64,000 nt of DNA from Bacteroidetes bacterium UBA1312 (GCA_002307135.1 DBTQ01000001.1:62001-126000), one strand, 5' to 3'; shown: positions 47,679 through 56,591, counted from the first letter of the stretch. The notes: generated by a model from the sequence alone, not told the origin. Program-made: numbers and translations.

Positions 47679-47799
47679 TTTATTATATTAAATACACTTA
47701 AATTTGAAGATTGAAGTTAATTTTATAAATAAATAAACAGGTTGTGGTAGGGTTTTTTGTTATTTTTTTGAAAAATAGTTATTTTAATGAAAAACACCT

Positions 47800-47807
47800 T
47801 ACCTTTG
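47800..47807 (+). promoter_or_regulatory. -7 box of the infA operon
   Basis: TACCTTTG, exact consensus, 13 bases before the infA ATG. Confidence 0.6.
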
Positions 47808-47820
47808 CAATCCTTTTACT

Positions 47821-48039
47821 ATGGCTAAACAGTCCTTAATCAAACAAGATGGTGTAATTATCGAAGCTATGTCGAACGCAATGTTCCGTGTACGCTTAGA
47901 AAATGGTCACGAAATATTAGCAACGATCTCTGGTAAAATGCGCATGCACTACATACGTATATTGCCAGGTGATAAAGTAGGAGTAGAAATGAGTCCTTAC
48001 GATTTAAGTAGAGGTCGTATAATATATCGTTATAAATAA
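47821..48039 (+). CDS. infA: Translation initiation factor IF-1
   Basis: A 72-residue OB-fold protein that binds the ribosomal A site during initiation. Diagnostic sequence: [40 protein letters not shown], and [14 protein letters not shown]. Length is that of the family. It heads the infA-rpmJ-rpsM-rpsK group. Confidence 0.98.
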   Translation: MAKQSLIKQDGVIIEAMSNAMFRVRLENGHEILATISGKMRMHYIRILPGDKVGVEMSPYDLSRGRIIYRYK

Positions 48040-48060
48040 TTATTTAATAAAGACAGAAAA

Positions 48061-48177
48061 ATGAAAGTTAGAGCATCCATTAAAAAACGTAGCGTTGATT
48101 GTAAAATTGTACGTCGCAAAGGGATATTGTACATTATCAACAAAAAAAATCCTCGTTTTAAACAACGCCAAGGATAG
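48061..48177 (+). CDS. rpmJ: Ribosomal protein L36
   Basis: A 38-residue protein, [20 protein letters not shown] through NPRFKQRQG. Of the four zinc ligands of classical L36 (Cys11, Cys14, Cys27, His33) only Cys14 remains; the others are Ser11, Asn27 and Phe33. This is therefore a zinc-free (C-minus) L36, the form expected in this phylum. It lies between infA and rpsM. Confidence 0.95.
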   Translation: MKVRASIKKRSVDCKIVRRKGILYIINKKNPRFKQRQG

Positions 48178-48277
48178 AATTGATTTGATGTTGCGATTTT
48201 GAAACAGATATAAAGAATACATTTTTTCAAAAATCAAAAACATCCAACACAAGTATTATAAATTCAAAATTAGATAA

Positions 48278-48658
48278 ATGGCTCGTATAGCTGGTATTGA
48301 TTTACCTAAAAACAAGCGTGGTGAGATAGCGCTAACTTACATCTATGGTATCGGACGCAACACTGCTCGTTACATTCTAGAAAAAGCTGAAATCGGATAC
48401 GATAAAAAAGCGATGGAATGGAATGATGAAGAGCAAACTGCTATTCGTAATATCATAAACAGTGAGTTTAAAGTTGAAGGTCAATTGCGTTCTGAAGTTC
48501 AAGTGAACATCAAACGTTTAATGGACATCGCTTGCTATCGCGGATTGCGTCATCGTAAGGGCTTGCCTCTTCGCGGTCAACGTACCCGTACCAACAGCCG
48601 TACTCGTAAGGGTAAGCGCAAAACTGTTGCAGGTAAAAAGAAAGCACCAAAAAAATAG
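48278..48658 (+). CDS. rpsM: Ribosomal protein S13
   Basis: A 126-residue small-subunit head protein: [52 protein letters not shown] and [12 protein letters not shown]. It contacts tRNA and L5/L31 at the subunit interface. rpsK follows after 114 bases. Confidence 0.98.
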   Translation: MARIAGIDLPKNKRGEIALTYIYGIGRNTARYILEKAEIGYDKKAMEWNDEEQTAIRNIINSEFKVEGQLRSEVQVNIKRLMDIACYRGLRHRKGLPLRGQRTRTNSRTRKGKRKTVAGKKKAPKK

Positions 48659-48772
48659 TAGCAATACTATTCATTACGTCGTCAGATCTGCCCATTGGTG
48701 CTGCAAGGAGAGATGTAATAATGCTGAAACAAACAGCATAATTTTTAGAAAGATTACCTTATTTAAAACAAA

Positions 48773-49174
48773 ATGGCAAAAGCACAATCATCTGCAAAAG
48801 TCGCTGCAAAAAAGCGCATAGTGAAAGTGGACGTCCATGGCGATGCTCATATCAACGCTACGTTCAATAACATTATTATCAGCCTTACCAACAAAAGTGG
48901 TCAAGTTATTTCTTGGTCTTCTGCGGGTAAAATGGGCTTCCGTGGTTCAAAGAAAAACACTCCTTATGCGGCGCAAACTGCTGCTGCGGATTGTGGTAAA
49001 AAAGCTTTGGATGCTGGATTGAAAAAAATCGATGTAATCGTTAAAGGTCCAGGTTCTGGTCGCGAAGGCGCTATCCGTTCTTTGGCTAATATTGGATTTG
49101 AAGTTACTTCTATCAAGGACGTTACTCCATTGCCACATAACGGTTGCCGTCCTCCGAAAAAACGTAGAGTATAA
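48773..49174 (+). CDS. rpsK: Ribosomal protein S11
   Basis: A 133-residue platform protein with the S11 motifs [39 protein letters not shown] and [20 protein letters not shown], ending [13 protein letters not shown]. It is followed by a hairpin with a T-run, before rpsD. Confidence 0.98.
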   Translation: MAKAQSSAKVAAKKRIVKVDVHGDAHINATFNNIIISLTNKSGQVISWSSAGKMGFRGSKKNTPYAAQTAAADCGKKALDAGLKKIDVIVKGPGSGREGAIRSLANIGFEVTSIKDVTPLPHNGCRPPKKRRV

Positions 49175-49180
49175 ATTCTT

Positions 49181-49223
49181 ATTTTGTTGAATTTGAGGTA
49201 GAGTATCTTAAATTCAACAAAAT
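49181..49223 (+). terminator. Hairpin/terminator between rpsK and rpsD
   Basis: ATTTTGTTGAATTT (49181-49194) pairs exactly with 49210-49223 (loop 15), then GCTTTTTC. It can end or attenuate the rpsK transcript. Confidence 0.65.
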
Positions 49224-49243
49224 GCTTTTTCATATTATTAATA

Positions 49244-49289
49244 TCCGTTTCGTATCTGATTTTACGATTTTTATATGAAACGAAACGGA
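49244..49289 (+). promoter_or_regulatory. Inverted repeat in the rpsD leader
   Basis: TCCGTTTCGT (49244-49253) pairs with ACGAAACGGA (49280-49289), loop 26; an alternative pairing of CGTTTCGTAT with ATATGAAACG is possible. It lies 31 bases before the rpsD ATG and could be a site for S4 autoregulation. That role is inference. Confidence 0.4.
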
Positions 49290-49320
49290 ATTCCTTCAAA
49301 AATCGACAAATAACACAGCA

Positions 49321-49926
49321 ATGGCTCGTTATACAGGACCTAAAAACAGAATCAACCGCAAGTTTGGCGAAGCCATCTTGGGTTCAGGTAAAGACCTGGC
49401 AAAAAATAGTAACCCTCCAGGCATGCACGGAGCTACTAAAAAACGTAAAACTCAATCTGAATATTCTATTCAGCTTAGAGAAAAGCAAAAAGCAAAATAC
49501 ACGTATTTGGTTTTGGAAAAACAATTCCGTAACACTTACGTTGAAGCTGCTCGTATTAAAGGTGCAACAGGTGAGAACTTGGTAAAACTTTTGGAAGCAC
49601 GTTTGGATAATGTAGTTTATCGTATGGGAATTGCTCCTACACGCCCTGCTGCACGTCAATTGGTATCTCATAAGCATATCACAGTTAATGGCGAAATCGT
49701 TAACATACCTTCTTATAGAATGAAACCAGGAGATATTATTGAATTGAAGCCAAAGAGTAAAGTAAATACCTCTATTCTTAGCTTAGTTCGTTCTAAAAAT
49801 CCGAAAATTAGCTGGATCGATTGGAATGAAAAAGAACTAAAGGGTATCTATATGGCTAACCCTGAACGTGAAAATGTTCCGGAAAACATTAAAGAACAAC
49901 TTATTGTAGAGTTGTACTCTAAATAA
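49321..49926 (+). CDS. rpsD: Ribosomal protein S4
   Basis: A 201-residue primary 16S rRNA-binding protein: MARYTGPKNRINRKFGEAIL, SEYSIQLREKQKAKYTYLVL, then the S4 RNA-binding domain RLDNVVYRMGIAPTRPAARQLVSHKHITVNG. The usual N-terminal zinc Cys residues are absent (zinc-free form). It is separated from rpsK and rpoA by hairpins with T-runs. Confidence 0.98.
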   Translation: MARYTGPKNRINRKFGEAILGSGKDLAKNSNPPGMHGATKKRKTQSEYSIQLREKQKAKYTYLVLEKQFRNTYVEAARIKGATGENLVKLLEARLDNVVYRMGIAPTRPAARQLVSHKHITVNGEIVNIPSYRMKPGDIIELKPKSKVNTSILSLVRSKNPKISWIDWNEKELKGIYMANPERENVPENIKEQLIVELYSK

Positions 49927-49928
49927 TA

Positions 49929-49960
49929 CAAACCAAATGCGACAAACCGTATTTGGTTTG
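49929..49960 (+). terminator. Terminator between rpsD and rpoA
   Basis: CAAACCAAATGCG (49929-49941) pairs with CGTATTTGGTTTG (49948-49960; one G-T pair), loop ACAAAC, followed by CCGTTTTTC. Confidence 0.75.
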
Positions 49961-49987
49961 CCGTTTTTCAAAAAAAGAAAATTTGTT

Positions 49988-49995
49988 TACCTTCG
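49988..49995 (+). promoter_or_regulatory. Possible -7 box of rpoA
   Basis: TACCTTCG, one base off TAnnTTTG, with a T-run 19 bases upstream. It lies 62 bases before the rpoA ATG, directly behind the rpsD terminator. Confidence 0.4.
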
Positions 49996-50057
49996 TTACA
50001 AGTATCATCGTTTAGACAAATTCTTTTTAATCAAAATAATCTTTATAAAATACCAAT

Positions 50058-51056
50058 ATGGCAATATTGAATTTCCAAAAGCCGGATAAAATTGTTTTAC
50101 AAAAAGCGACCGATTTTGAAGCGCAATTTGAATTTCGCCCATTAGAACCCGGCTACGGAGTTACTATTGGTAACGCTTTACGTCGTGTATTGCTTTCTTC
50201 ATTAGAAGGATATGCGATAACAACCATCAAAATTGCTGGTGCAGATCATGAATTTGCTACAATCAAAGGTGTGTTGGAAGATGTAACTGAAATTATCCTG
50301 AACCTTAAACAAGTTCGTTTGAAAAAAACTGCTGAACAAGAAGTTTCTTTTGATAGAGCTGAATTAACTATTAAACAAGGTCAGTTTACTGCGGGAATGT
50401 TGGGTGATGCATTACCTAATTTTGAGGTAATGAATCCTGAACTAGTAATTTGCAGCATGGAAACTGGCACTGTATTCAATATCGAGTTGACAATAGGTAA
50501 AGGTCGTGGTTATGTTCCTTCCGAAGAAAATCGTCCTAAAGATGGTATGCTTGGAGTAATAGCGATTGATTCTATATTTACGCCAATCAAAAACGTAAAA
50601 TATACTATTGAAAATACGCGTGTAGAACAACGTACCGATTTCGAAAAATTGATTATGGACGTTGTTACAGATGGTACTATTCATCCTGAAGAAGCGGTTA
50701 AGGAAGCATCTCGCATTCTTATCCAACACTTGATGATTATCACTGACGAGAATATTTCTTTGGATACCAAAAAAGAAGAACGCGAGCATGTAGTTGACGA
50801 AGAAACACTACAATTGCGTAAAATATTAGGAACTCCATTAGAAGATCTTGAACTTTCTGTACGTGCATTCAATTGTTTGAAAGCTGCAAAAATCAATTCA
50901 TTAAGTGAATTGGTTAACTATACTCAGGATGAGTTGATGAAATTCCGCAACTTCGGACAAAAATCACTTTCTGAAATTGAGCAAGTATTACACGAACGCG
51001 GTCTGCACTTCGGTATGGACATCTCTCGATTGAAAAGTATGTCGAAAGATTTTTAA
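50058..51056 (+). CDS. rpoA: RNA polymerase alpha subunit
   Basis: A 332-residue subunit. The N-terminal dimerisation domain has FEFRPLEPGYGVTIGNALRRVLLSSLEGYAIT, then GRGYVPSEENRP. The C-terminal domain has LEDLELSVRAFNCLKAAKIN and FRNFGQKSLSEIEQVLHERG, the DNA/UP-element-binding helix-hairpin-helix region. Full length. rplQ follows after a strong terminator and 163 bases. Confidence 0.98.
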   Translation: MAILNFQKPDKIVLQKATDFEAQFEFRPLEPGYGVTIGNALRRVLLSSLEGYAITTIKIAGADHEFATIKGVLEDVTEIILNLKQVRLKKTAEQEVSFDRAELTIKQGQFTAGMLGDALPNFEVMNPELVICSMETGTVFNIELTIGKGRGYVPSEENRPKDGMLGVIAIDSIFTPIKNVKYTIENTRVEQRTDFEKLIMDVVTDGTIHPEEAVKEASRILIQHLMIITDENISLDTKKEEREHVVDEETLQLRKILGTPLEDLELSVRAFNCLKAAKINSLSELVNYTQDELMKFRNFGQKSLSEIEQVLHERGLHFGMDISRLKSMSKDF

Positions 51057-51073
51057 TATTCATCTTACTAAAC

Positions 51074-51108
51074 GCCTAGCAGCGCTCCCTCGCACTGCTA
51101 GGCTTTTT
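51074..51108 (+). terminator. Terminator after rpoA
   Basis: GCCTAGCAG (51074-51082), loop of 12, CTGCTAGGC (51095-51103), then TTTTT. Confidence 0.88.
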
Positions 51109-51218
51109 AATAATATAAGTTCGCGACTGATAAAGTTGGGTAGAGGAGAACTTTCGTACACAATTCTTTGACACGGTGTGTATAAGCGGCATTAGCCACA
51201 AAGTCAAACAAACAAGTT

Positions 51219-51749
51219 ATGCGTCACGGAGACAAATTAAACAACTTAGGCCGTACAACGGCACATCGTAAAGCGTTGATGAGCAACCTTACAAAACAGC
51301 TTATCGAACACAAACGCATTATTACTACATTGGCAAAAGCGAAAGCACTACGTGTTTATGCTGAACCTTTGATTACCCGTTCTAAAGTAGATAATACAAA
51401 CAATCGTCGTGTTGTTTTCAGTTACTTGCAAAGTAAAGAAGCTATTAAAGAACTATTTGGTGTTATTGGTGATAAAGTAGCAAATCGTCCAGGGGGATAC
51501 ACTCGTATCATTAAACTGGCTCCACGTAAAGGTGATGCTGCTGAAATCGCAATGATTGAATTGGTTGATTTTAATGATATTTATGTAAAAGGTGGAGTTA
51601 AAGACACCGCAACTAAGAAAACTCGCCGTGGTCGTAAGCCTGCTACAGCGAAGGCTACTACAGAAGCAACTGTTACTACAGATGCTCCAATTGTTGAAAC
51701 ACCTGAAGCGGATACCACTTCTACAGCTGAAGATACAGCAACTGCTTAA
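51219..51749 (+). CDS. rplQ: Ribosomal protein L17, with long Thr/Ala tail
   Basis: A 176-residue large-subunit protein. The first ~120 residues are normal L17: [60 protein letters not shown]. The last ~50 residues form a low-complexity Thr/Ala/Glu tail ([20 protein letters not shown]) that the E. coli protein lacks; Bacteroidota L17 is often extended. Terminators on both sides suggest it can be expressed alone. Confidence 0.96.
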   Translation: MRHGDKLNNLGRTTAHRKALMSNLTKQLIEHKRIITTLAKAKALRVYAEPLITRSKVDNTNNRRVVFSYLQSKEAIKELFGVIGDKVANRPGGYTRIIKLAPRKGDAAEIAMIELVDFNDIYVKGGVKDTATKKTRRGRKPATAKATTEATVTTDAPIVETPEADTTSTAEDTATA

Positions 51750-51777
51750 TACGTTTTTAAATCAATAGAAGAAGATC

Positions 51778-51811
51778 ATAAAGCCGGATCCATTATTGGA
51801 TCCGGCTTTAT
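51778..51811 (+). terminator. Terminator after rplQ
   Basis: ATAAAGCCGGATCCA (51778-51792), loop TTAT, exact complement 51797-51811, then ATATTATTTTC. Confidence 0.88.
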
Positions 51812-51857
51812 ATATTATTTTCTTTCTTTAATTGCCTTGCTACTCCTTTTTCATTTT

Positions 51858-51905
51858 TAAATAAAAGTGGCACCTGATTATTACATCAGGTGCCACTTTT
51901 ATTTA
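51858..51905. terminator. Bidirectional terminator before the metallo-hydrolase stop
   Basis: A 21-bp perfect stem (51858-51878 with 51885-51905; core AGTGGCACCTGAT) and a 6-base loop, between convergent rplQ and the metallo-hydrolase gene. Confidence 0.9.
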
Positions 51906-51919
51906 ATGGTAGTTTTTAA

Positions 51920-52771
51920 TTAGGCGTGTTTTTCTATATCGCTTAATTTGAAACTTTTCTTAAGTCTAACACCTTTTTCAGTATGCTCAACTGTACAGCA
52001 TTCAATCTTAGGGTCATGTTCAAAAAATAATACCCAGTTATTGTCTGCAGCAAGTTGCAGTATTTCTTTTTTCTCTTTAAGGGTTGCTAAAGGTTGCATA
52101 TCGTAGCCCATAACCCAAGGCAATGAAATATGGGCAGCACTAGGTATCAAGTCTGCACAGTAAACAATTGTGCGACCATTATAAGGAATTAAGGGAATCA
52201 TCATTGATTCTGTATGTCCTTGCATATAGCGAACATGAATACCATCTTTCCATTCTCCTCCGTCGAAGGTATCAACAAAAGCTAATTTTTTTGATTCTTT
52301 TATTGGTAAAATATTTTCTTGAAGGAATGATGCCGCTTCTCTTTCATTAGGAGCAATCGCTGATTTCCAATGAAGTTTATCACTCCAGTAAGTTGCATTT
52401 TCAAAGACTGGAACTAATTTTTCTCCATCGCGTTTGATTGCACCGCCGCAATGGTCAAAATGTAAGTGGGTTAGAAATAGGTCAGTTATATCCCCTAGGT
52501 TATATCCACATTTTTTTAATGACTTTTCAAGCGAATCTTCTCCGTGAAGATAATAATGGCTCAGAAATTTATTGTCCTGTTTGTTCCCGATTCCGCAATC
52601 TATGAGAATGCGTGACGTGCCATTGTCAATTAGTAAAGACCTCAACGCCCAAGTACACATATTGTTTTCATCGGCGGGGTTTACTTTCTGCCACATACTT
52701 TTAGGTACTACACCATGCATAGCACCTCCATCAAGTTTAAAGTAGCCAGTGTTGATTGAGAAAATTTTCAT
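51920..52771 (-). CDS. Metallo-beta-lactamase-fold hydrolase (lactonase-like)
   Basis: A 283-residue cytoplasmic protein. Metal-binding motif LFLTHLHFDHCGGAIK (HxHxDH). Later ligands are His in YMQGHTESMMIP, Asp in IVYCADLIPSAAH and His in WVLFFEHDP. The N-terminus has DGGAMHGVVPKSMWQKVNP, as in the AHL-lactonase/methyl-parathion-hydrolase-like branch. Substrate not readable. A pair of direct repeats lies 47-107 bases upstream of the start codon and may be an operator. Confidence 0.86.
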   Translation of the reverse strand: MKIFSINTGYFKLDGGAMHGVVPKSMWQKVNPADENNMCTWALRSLLIDNGTSRILIDCGIGNKQDNKFLSHYYLHGEDSLEKSLKKCGYNLGDITDLFLTHLHFDHCGGAIKRDGEKLVPVFENATYWSDKLHWKSAIAPNEREAASFLQENILPIKESKKLAFVDTFDGGEWKDGIHVRYMQGHTESMMIPLIPYNGRTIVYCADLIPSAAHISLPWVMGYDMQPLATLKEKKEILQLAADNNWVLFFEHDPKIECCTVEHTEKGVRLKKSFKLSDIEKHA

Positions 52772-52817
52772 TATTATTTATTTGTTTGGTGCAGCAAATT
52801 ACGAAGAATATTTCATT

Positions 52818-52878
52818 TGCAAGCTATTTTGCTTAGTTTGTTTTGAAAAAATAGGCTTATGCAAGTTATTTTGCATTA
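52818..52878. repeat. Pair of 18-19 bp direct repeats upstream of the metallo-hydrolase gene
   Basis: TGCAAGCTATTTTGCTTA (52818-52835) and TGCAAGTTATTTTGCATTA (52860-52878). Starts are 42 bases apart, about four helical turns. Each copy also contains a partial TGCAA...TTGCA symmetry. It could be a regulator-binding site. Confidence 0.45.
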
Positions 52879-53133
52879 GATCAAATTGTTCACAATTAGT
52901 CTTAGAATAAACGTGAACTATTTTATTCTTATTACCAAATGATAATAGATATTTATTTGCAGATACATTTTTCTATGCAACATTTTTAAAAATAAAATAT
53001 TTATTACTCCTTCCATTATTTTTTGTTATTTGCATTTTTACCTGCTCTTTTTATCCTTAAAATTTGTAATTTTTTATTGTGAGATGTGCGTATCGGAGGA
53101 TTTGTAATTATTTAGAAATTATATTATAGAGAT

Positions 53134-53202
53134 CAAATACACATAGCTATTCTATATAGTGAATGATCTAAATAGAATAGCTAATAGATAGAATTGTATT
53201 TG
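53134..53202. repeat. Nested inverted repeat behind the MFS gene
   Basis: Inner arms TAGCTATTCTA (53144-53154) and TAGAATAGCTA (53173-53183); outer arms CAAATAC (53134-53140) and GTATTTG (53196-53202). It lies 31-99 bases past the MFS stop codon on its strand and may be a 3' hairpin; it lacks a clean T-run. Confidence 0.5.
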
Positions 53203-53232
53203 CTAGATTTTGCTATATCGCAATCATGGGAA

Positions 53233-54564
53233 TTAATTGGATGCAACCTTTTTTGAAGATTGCGTTCTTATTGCAATAAACAATATTGCGGCTCCAACAA
53301 TGAAAAAAATAATCAGCGCTAAAATTGAGTAGCGCATAGAGGAAAATAATTGTTCAATAAGACCAAAGAAAAACATTCCCAGTACTATCGCAATTTTTTC
53401 TGTGATGTCATAAAAACTAAAAAAAGATGCTGTGTCTTTTGTCTCTGGCATAAGACGTGCATATGTAGATCGGCTTAATGATTGTATGCCTCCCATAATG
53501 AAGCCAACAATGGTGGCAATAATGTAAAATTCAGTTGCAGTAGTAGTGAAATATGCCCCAATACAAACGAGAATCCAAATGCAAACAGTAATAAGTAAAA
53601 CAGGTAGGTTTCCAATTTTAGTAGATAATTTGGACATGCTATAGGCTCCGGCAATAGCTACTAGTTGTATAATTAATATTGTGGCAATTAAAGAACCTGT
53701 ATCCAAGTTTAATTCTTTTTTCCCAAATATTGTTGCAGCCAGCATTACTGTTTGTACACCCATGCTGTAAAAGAAGAATGCACTTAAGAAAGTTTTTAAT
53801 AGCAGAAGGCTTTTAAGCTGATGCCACACTTTTTTCAATTCAATAAATCCGGCAGTAAATATATTGTGATCACGTTGGGTTGCTAATGCTGCTCCTTTCG
53901 GTAAGCGTTTAAACGGAATTTGAGACCATCCAATCCACCAGATGCCTACAAGTAGAAATGATAACCTTGGTGCAAAGGAGTCATCTTTTATTCCAAACCA
54001 TTCTGGTTTCATTACAAAAAGAAGGCAAATAATTTGTAACAATACGCTTCCTATATATCCGTAAGAAAAGCCTTTAGCACTGAGTGAATCTTGTTCGTCG
54101 TCAGGTGCAATTTCAGGTAAATAAGCATTGTAAAACACAAGGCTACCACAATAACCAATAGCAGCAAGGATGAATAGGATAATGCCTAATTCCAAATGTG
54201 GGGCGTCGAAGAAGTATAAGCCGCAACATGCAAGTGATCCGAGATAACAGAAAAACTGAAGGAAACGTTTCTTGTTGCCTTTATAGTCAGCGATAGAGGA
54301 TAAAATTGGGGATATTAATGCGATAATTAAATATGCGGCTGCTAATGCATAATCAAAAAGAGAGCTGTTTTTAACTTGACTCCCCCAAAAGGAAACAACA
54401 TCATTCCCATTTTTACTTGTAGTAATGGCAATATAGTAAGCTGGGAATATGGTTGAAGTGATGACAAGGTTATAAGCACTATTGGCCCAATCATACATTG
54501 CCCAAGCAGTTTGTACTTTTTTGTCAAATTTTTGAAGAGAGGTATCGGTTGTGGCCTGTTGCAT
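53233..54564 (-). CDS. MFS transporter, UMF1/Atg22-like
   Basis: A 443-residue permease with twelve predicted helices. The N-terminal motif KVQTAWAMYDWANSAYNLVI is characteristic of the UMF1/Atg22-like (Vps22) branch. A later LPEIAPDDEQDSLSAKGFSYGYIGSVL segment and GGIQSLSRSTYARLMPETKD support it. The branch contains amino-acid effluxers in fungal vacuoles, but bacterial substrates are mostly unknown. The frame opens at a TTG (54570); the ATG at 54564 is preferred. It is last in the acpP-fabF-rnc group, 15 bases behind rnc. Confidence 0.85.
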   Translation of the reverse strand: MQQATTDTSLQKFDKKVQTAWAMYDWANSAYNLVITSTIFPAYYIAITTSKNGNDVVSFWGSQVKNSSLFDYALAAAYLIIALISPILSSIADYKGNKKRFLQFFCYLGSLACCGLYFFDAPHLELGIILFILAAIGYCGSLVFYNAYLPEIAPDDEQDSLSAKGFSYGYIGSVLLQIICLLFVMKPEWFGIKDDSFAPRLSFLLVGIWWIGWSQIPFKRLPKGAALATQRDHNIFTAGFIELKKVWHQLKSLLLLKTFLSAFFFYSMGVQTVMLAATIFGKKELNLDTGSLIATILIIQLVAIAGAYSMSKLSTKIGNLPVLLITVCIWILVCIGAYFTTTATEFYIIATIVGFIMGGIQSLSRSTYARLMPETKDTASFFSFYDITEKIAIVLGMFFFGLIEQLFSSMRYSILALIIFFIVGAAILFIAIRTQSSKKVASN

Positions 54565-54579
54565 ATGCAAGCAAATTAC

Positions 54580-55302
54580 TTATTCTTCTTCATTAGCCAA
54601 CATTTCCATTGCTTTTTTTGCTGCGGATTGTCCGGCATGTTTTTTATTGTAGCCAACACCTGTACATAGAAGATTGCCTTCAAGCATAATGCCTATAGTA
54701 AAGGATTTTCGAGTACCTTCTCGGCTCTCTTCCATATTTTGAAATTCTATGGCACGATGGTTGCGCTGGCTCCAGTTAAGCAATTGATTTTTGTAATTGG
54801 TATCTGTTGCTGCCACAAGTTCGATGTCAATATAGGCATGCAAAAATTGTTTGATAATAAAAGTACGGGTCCGAGGATAGCCCTGATCTAGATATACTGC
54901 TCCAACTAATGCTTCAAAAGCGTTACCAAAAATATGGCTTCGATCTAACCCCTTATCATGACTATTATATTGCACCAATTTATTCATGCCCATTCTCATC
55001 GCAACATTGTTCAGGGTTTCCCTACGAACAATCCTCGAACGTAATTCGGTTAAATAACCTTCATGCTGTGTGGGATATTTTTTAAATAGATATTCACCAA
55101 CAATGGCTCCAAGCATTGCATCTCCGAGAAATTCTAATCTTTCATTGTTCCGAGCCAATTCATCTACTTTTGAGCGATGCATAAGGGCAAGCTGATAATA
55201 AGGCAAATGCTTGGGCGTAAAGCCTAGTAGATGCTCTAATTGGGCAGATAATTGTTTGTCGGGCGAAAAGAAATTCTTTATTCGCGATAGTACCCGACGC
55301 AT
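54580..55302 (-). CDS. rnc: Ribonuclease III
   Basis: A 240-residue double-stranded-RNA endonuclease for rRNA and mRNA processing. The signature NNERLEFLGDAMLGAIVGEY holds the catalytic Asp/Glu. Then come FGNAFEALVGAVYLDQGY and a C-terminal dsRBD (YKNQLLNWSQRNHRAIEFQN, GVGYNKKHAGQSAAKKAMEM). It lies 6 bases behind fabF. The acpP-fabF-rnc order is a conserved arrangement. Confidence 0.97.
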   Translation of the reverse strand: MRRVLSRIKNFFSPDKQLSAQLEHLLGFTPKHLPYYQLALMHRSKVDELARNNERLEFLGDAMLGAIVGEYLFKKYPTQHEGYLTELRSRIVRRETLNNVAMRMGMNKLVQYNSHDKGLDRSHIFGNAFEALVGAVYLDQGYPRTRTFIIKQFLHAYIDIELVAATDTNYKNQLLNWSQRNHRAIEFQNMEESREGTRKSFTIGIMLEGNLLCTGVGYNKKHAGQSAAKKAMEMLANEEE

Positions 55303-55308
55303 GATGTA

Positions 55309-56568
55309 TTAATCAATGAATTTTTTGAATACAACGGAAGCATTATGCCCACCAAAACCAAATGTATTGGATATTGCAGCTCTCACTATTCGTTTTTGTG
55401 CTACATTAGCAGTAAGGTTGAGTTTACAGTCAATTGCCGGGTCTAAATTTTCCAAGTTGATGGTTGGGGGGATTGTATCTGTCATCACAGCCATAATAGC
55501 AGCTACAGATTCAATTGCTCCAGCGGCTCCTAATAGATGGCCGGTCATTGATTTTGTAGAACTAATATTAAGATTGTATGCGTGATCACCAAATACTTTT
55601 TGAATAGCTGCAATTTCTGCCACATCACCTAGAGGGGTAGATGTACCGTGCACGTTGATGTAGTCAATGTCTTCCGGGCTCATATTGGCATCTTCAAGTA
55701 CATTGCGCATAACATTAATGACACCTAGACCTTCGGGTTGTGGAGCAGTAAGGTGGTAAGCATCTGCGCTCATACCACCTCCGGCTAATTCTACTAGGAT
55801 ATTAGCACCACGTTTTTTAGCATGTTCATATTCTTCGAGAATAATTGAACCCGCACCTTCTCCTAAGACAAAACCATCGCGATTGACATCAAATGGGCGA
55901 CTTGCTTTTCTCGGATCATCATTGCGCTCACTTAATGCTTTCATCGCGTTGAAGCCTCCGATGCCTGCTTCAGTTACAACAGCTTCCGAGCCGCCACAAA
56001 TAATGGCATCAGCTTTACCAATACGAATGTAATTGAATGCATCGATAAGGGCATTGGTGGAAGATGCGCATGCACTAACTGTAGAGAAGTTTGGACCCCT
56101 AAAACCGTATTTCATAGATATCTGACCAGCGGCAATGTCTAGAATGAGTTTAGGGATAAAAAAAGGATTGAAACGGGGGGTGCCATCGCCGCTATTGAAG
56201 TTTTTCATTTCTTCAATGAACGTAATCATACCCCCTATACCAGAACCCCAGATGACACCTACTCGGTCTTTGTTTATGCCCTCACTATCAAGTTTTGCAT
56301 GTTTTACCGCTTCGTCAGCTGCTACGAGTGCAAGTTGGGTGAATCGGTCGATTTTACGTGCCTCCTTTCGGTCAAAATGATTTTCGGGATTAAAGTCTTT
56401 CAACTCGCAAGCAAAACGTGTTTTAAACTTTGTTGCATCAAATTGTTTGATGAAATCGGCGCCCGATACGCCATTGATCAGGCTGTCCCAATATGCGGGC
56501 ACAGTATTGCCCAATGGCGTCAGGGCACCGACACCGGTAACGACTACTCGTTTAAACGGAAAATTCAT
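55309..56568 (-). CDS. fabF: 3-oxoacyl-ACP synthase II
   Basis: A 419-residue condensing enzyme elongating fatty acyl-ACP. The nucleophile is Cys167 in NFSTVSACASSTNA. The other two catalytic residues are the His of INVHGTSTPLGD and the His of KSMTGHLLGAAGAIE. The C-terminus NTFGFGGHNASVVFKKF is typical. The frame opens at TTG 56574, but the ATG at 56568 gives MNFPFKRVVVTGVGALTPLG, the normal start. It lies 23 bases behind acpP. Confidence 0.97.
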   Translation of the reverse strand: MNFPFKRVVVTGVGALTPLGNTVPAYWDSLINGVSGADFIKQFDATKFKTRFACELKDFNPENHFDRKEARKIDRFTQLALVAADEAVKHAKLDSEGINKDRVGVIWGSGIGGMITFIEEMKNFNSGDGTPRFNPFFIPKLILDIAAGQISMKYGFRGPNFSTVSACASSTNALIDAFNYIRIGKADAIICGGSEAVVTEAGIGGFNAMKALSERNDDPRKASRPFDVNRDGFVLGEGAGSIILEEYEHAKKRGANILVELAGGGMSADAYHLTAPQPEGLGVINVMRNVLEDANMSPEDIDYINVHGTSTPLGDVAEIAAIQKVFGDHAYNLNISSTKSMTGHLLGAAGAIESVAAIMAVMTDTIPPTINLENLDPAIDCKLNLTANVAQKRIVRAAISNTFGFGGHNASVVFKKFID

Positions 56569-56591
56569 CAACAATAATAAGTGGGTTAAAA

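Larger units (their letters stand above)
52772..53232. other. 461-base AT-rich intergenic region with direct and inverted repeats
   Basis: No gene or RNA is recognised. It holds the direct repeats at 52818-52835 and 52860-52878, and a nested inverted repeat at 53134-53202. The rest is AT-rich. It separates the metallo-hydrolase start from the 3' end of the MFS gene, both on the minus strand. Confidence 0.6.

Noticed and set aside
48721..48739. Hairpin ATGCTG/CAGCAT before rpsK as a terminator
   Set aside because: Only six base pairs with a weak T-run inside a ribosomal-protein operon; likely chance.
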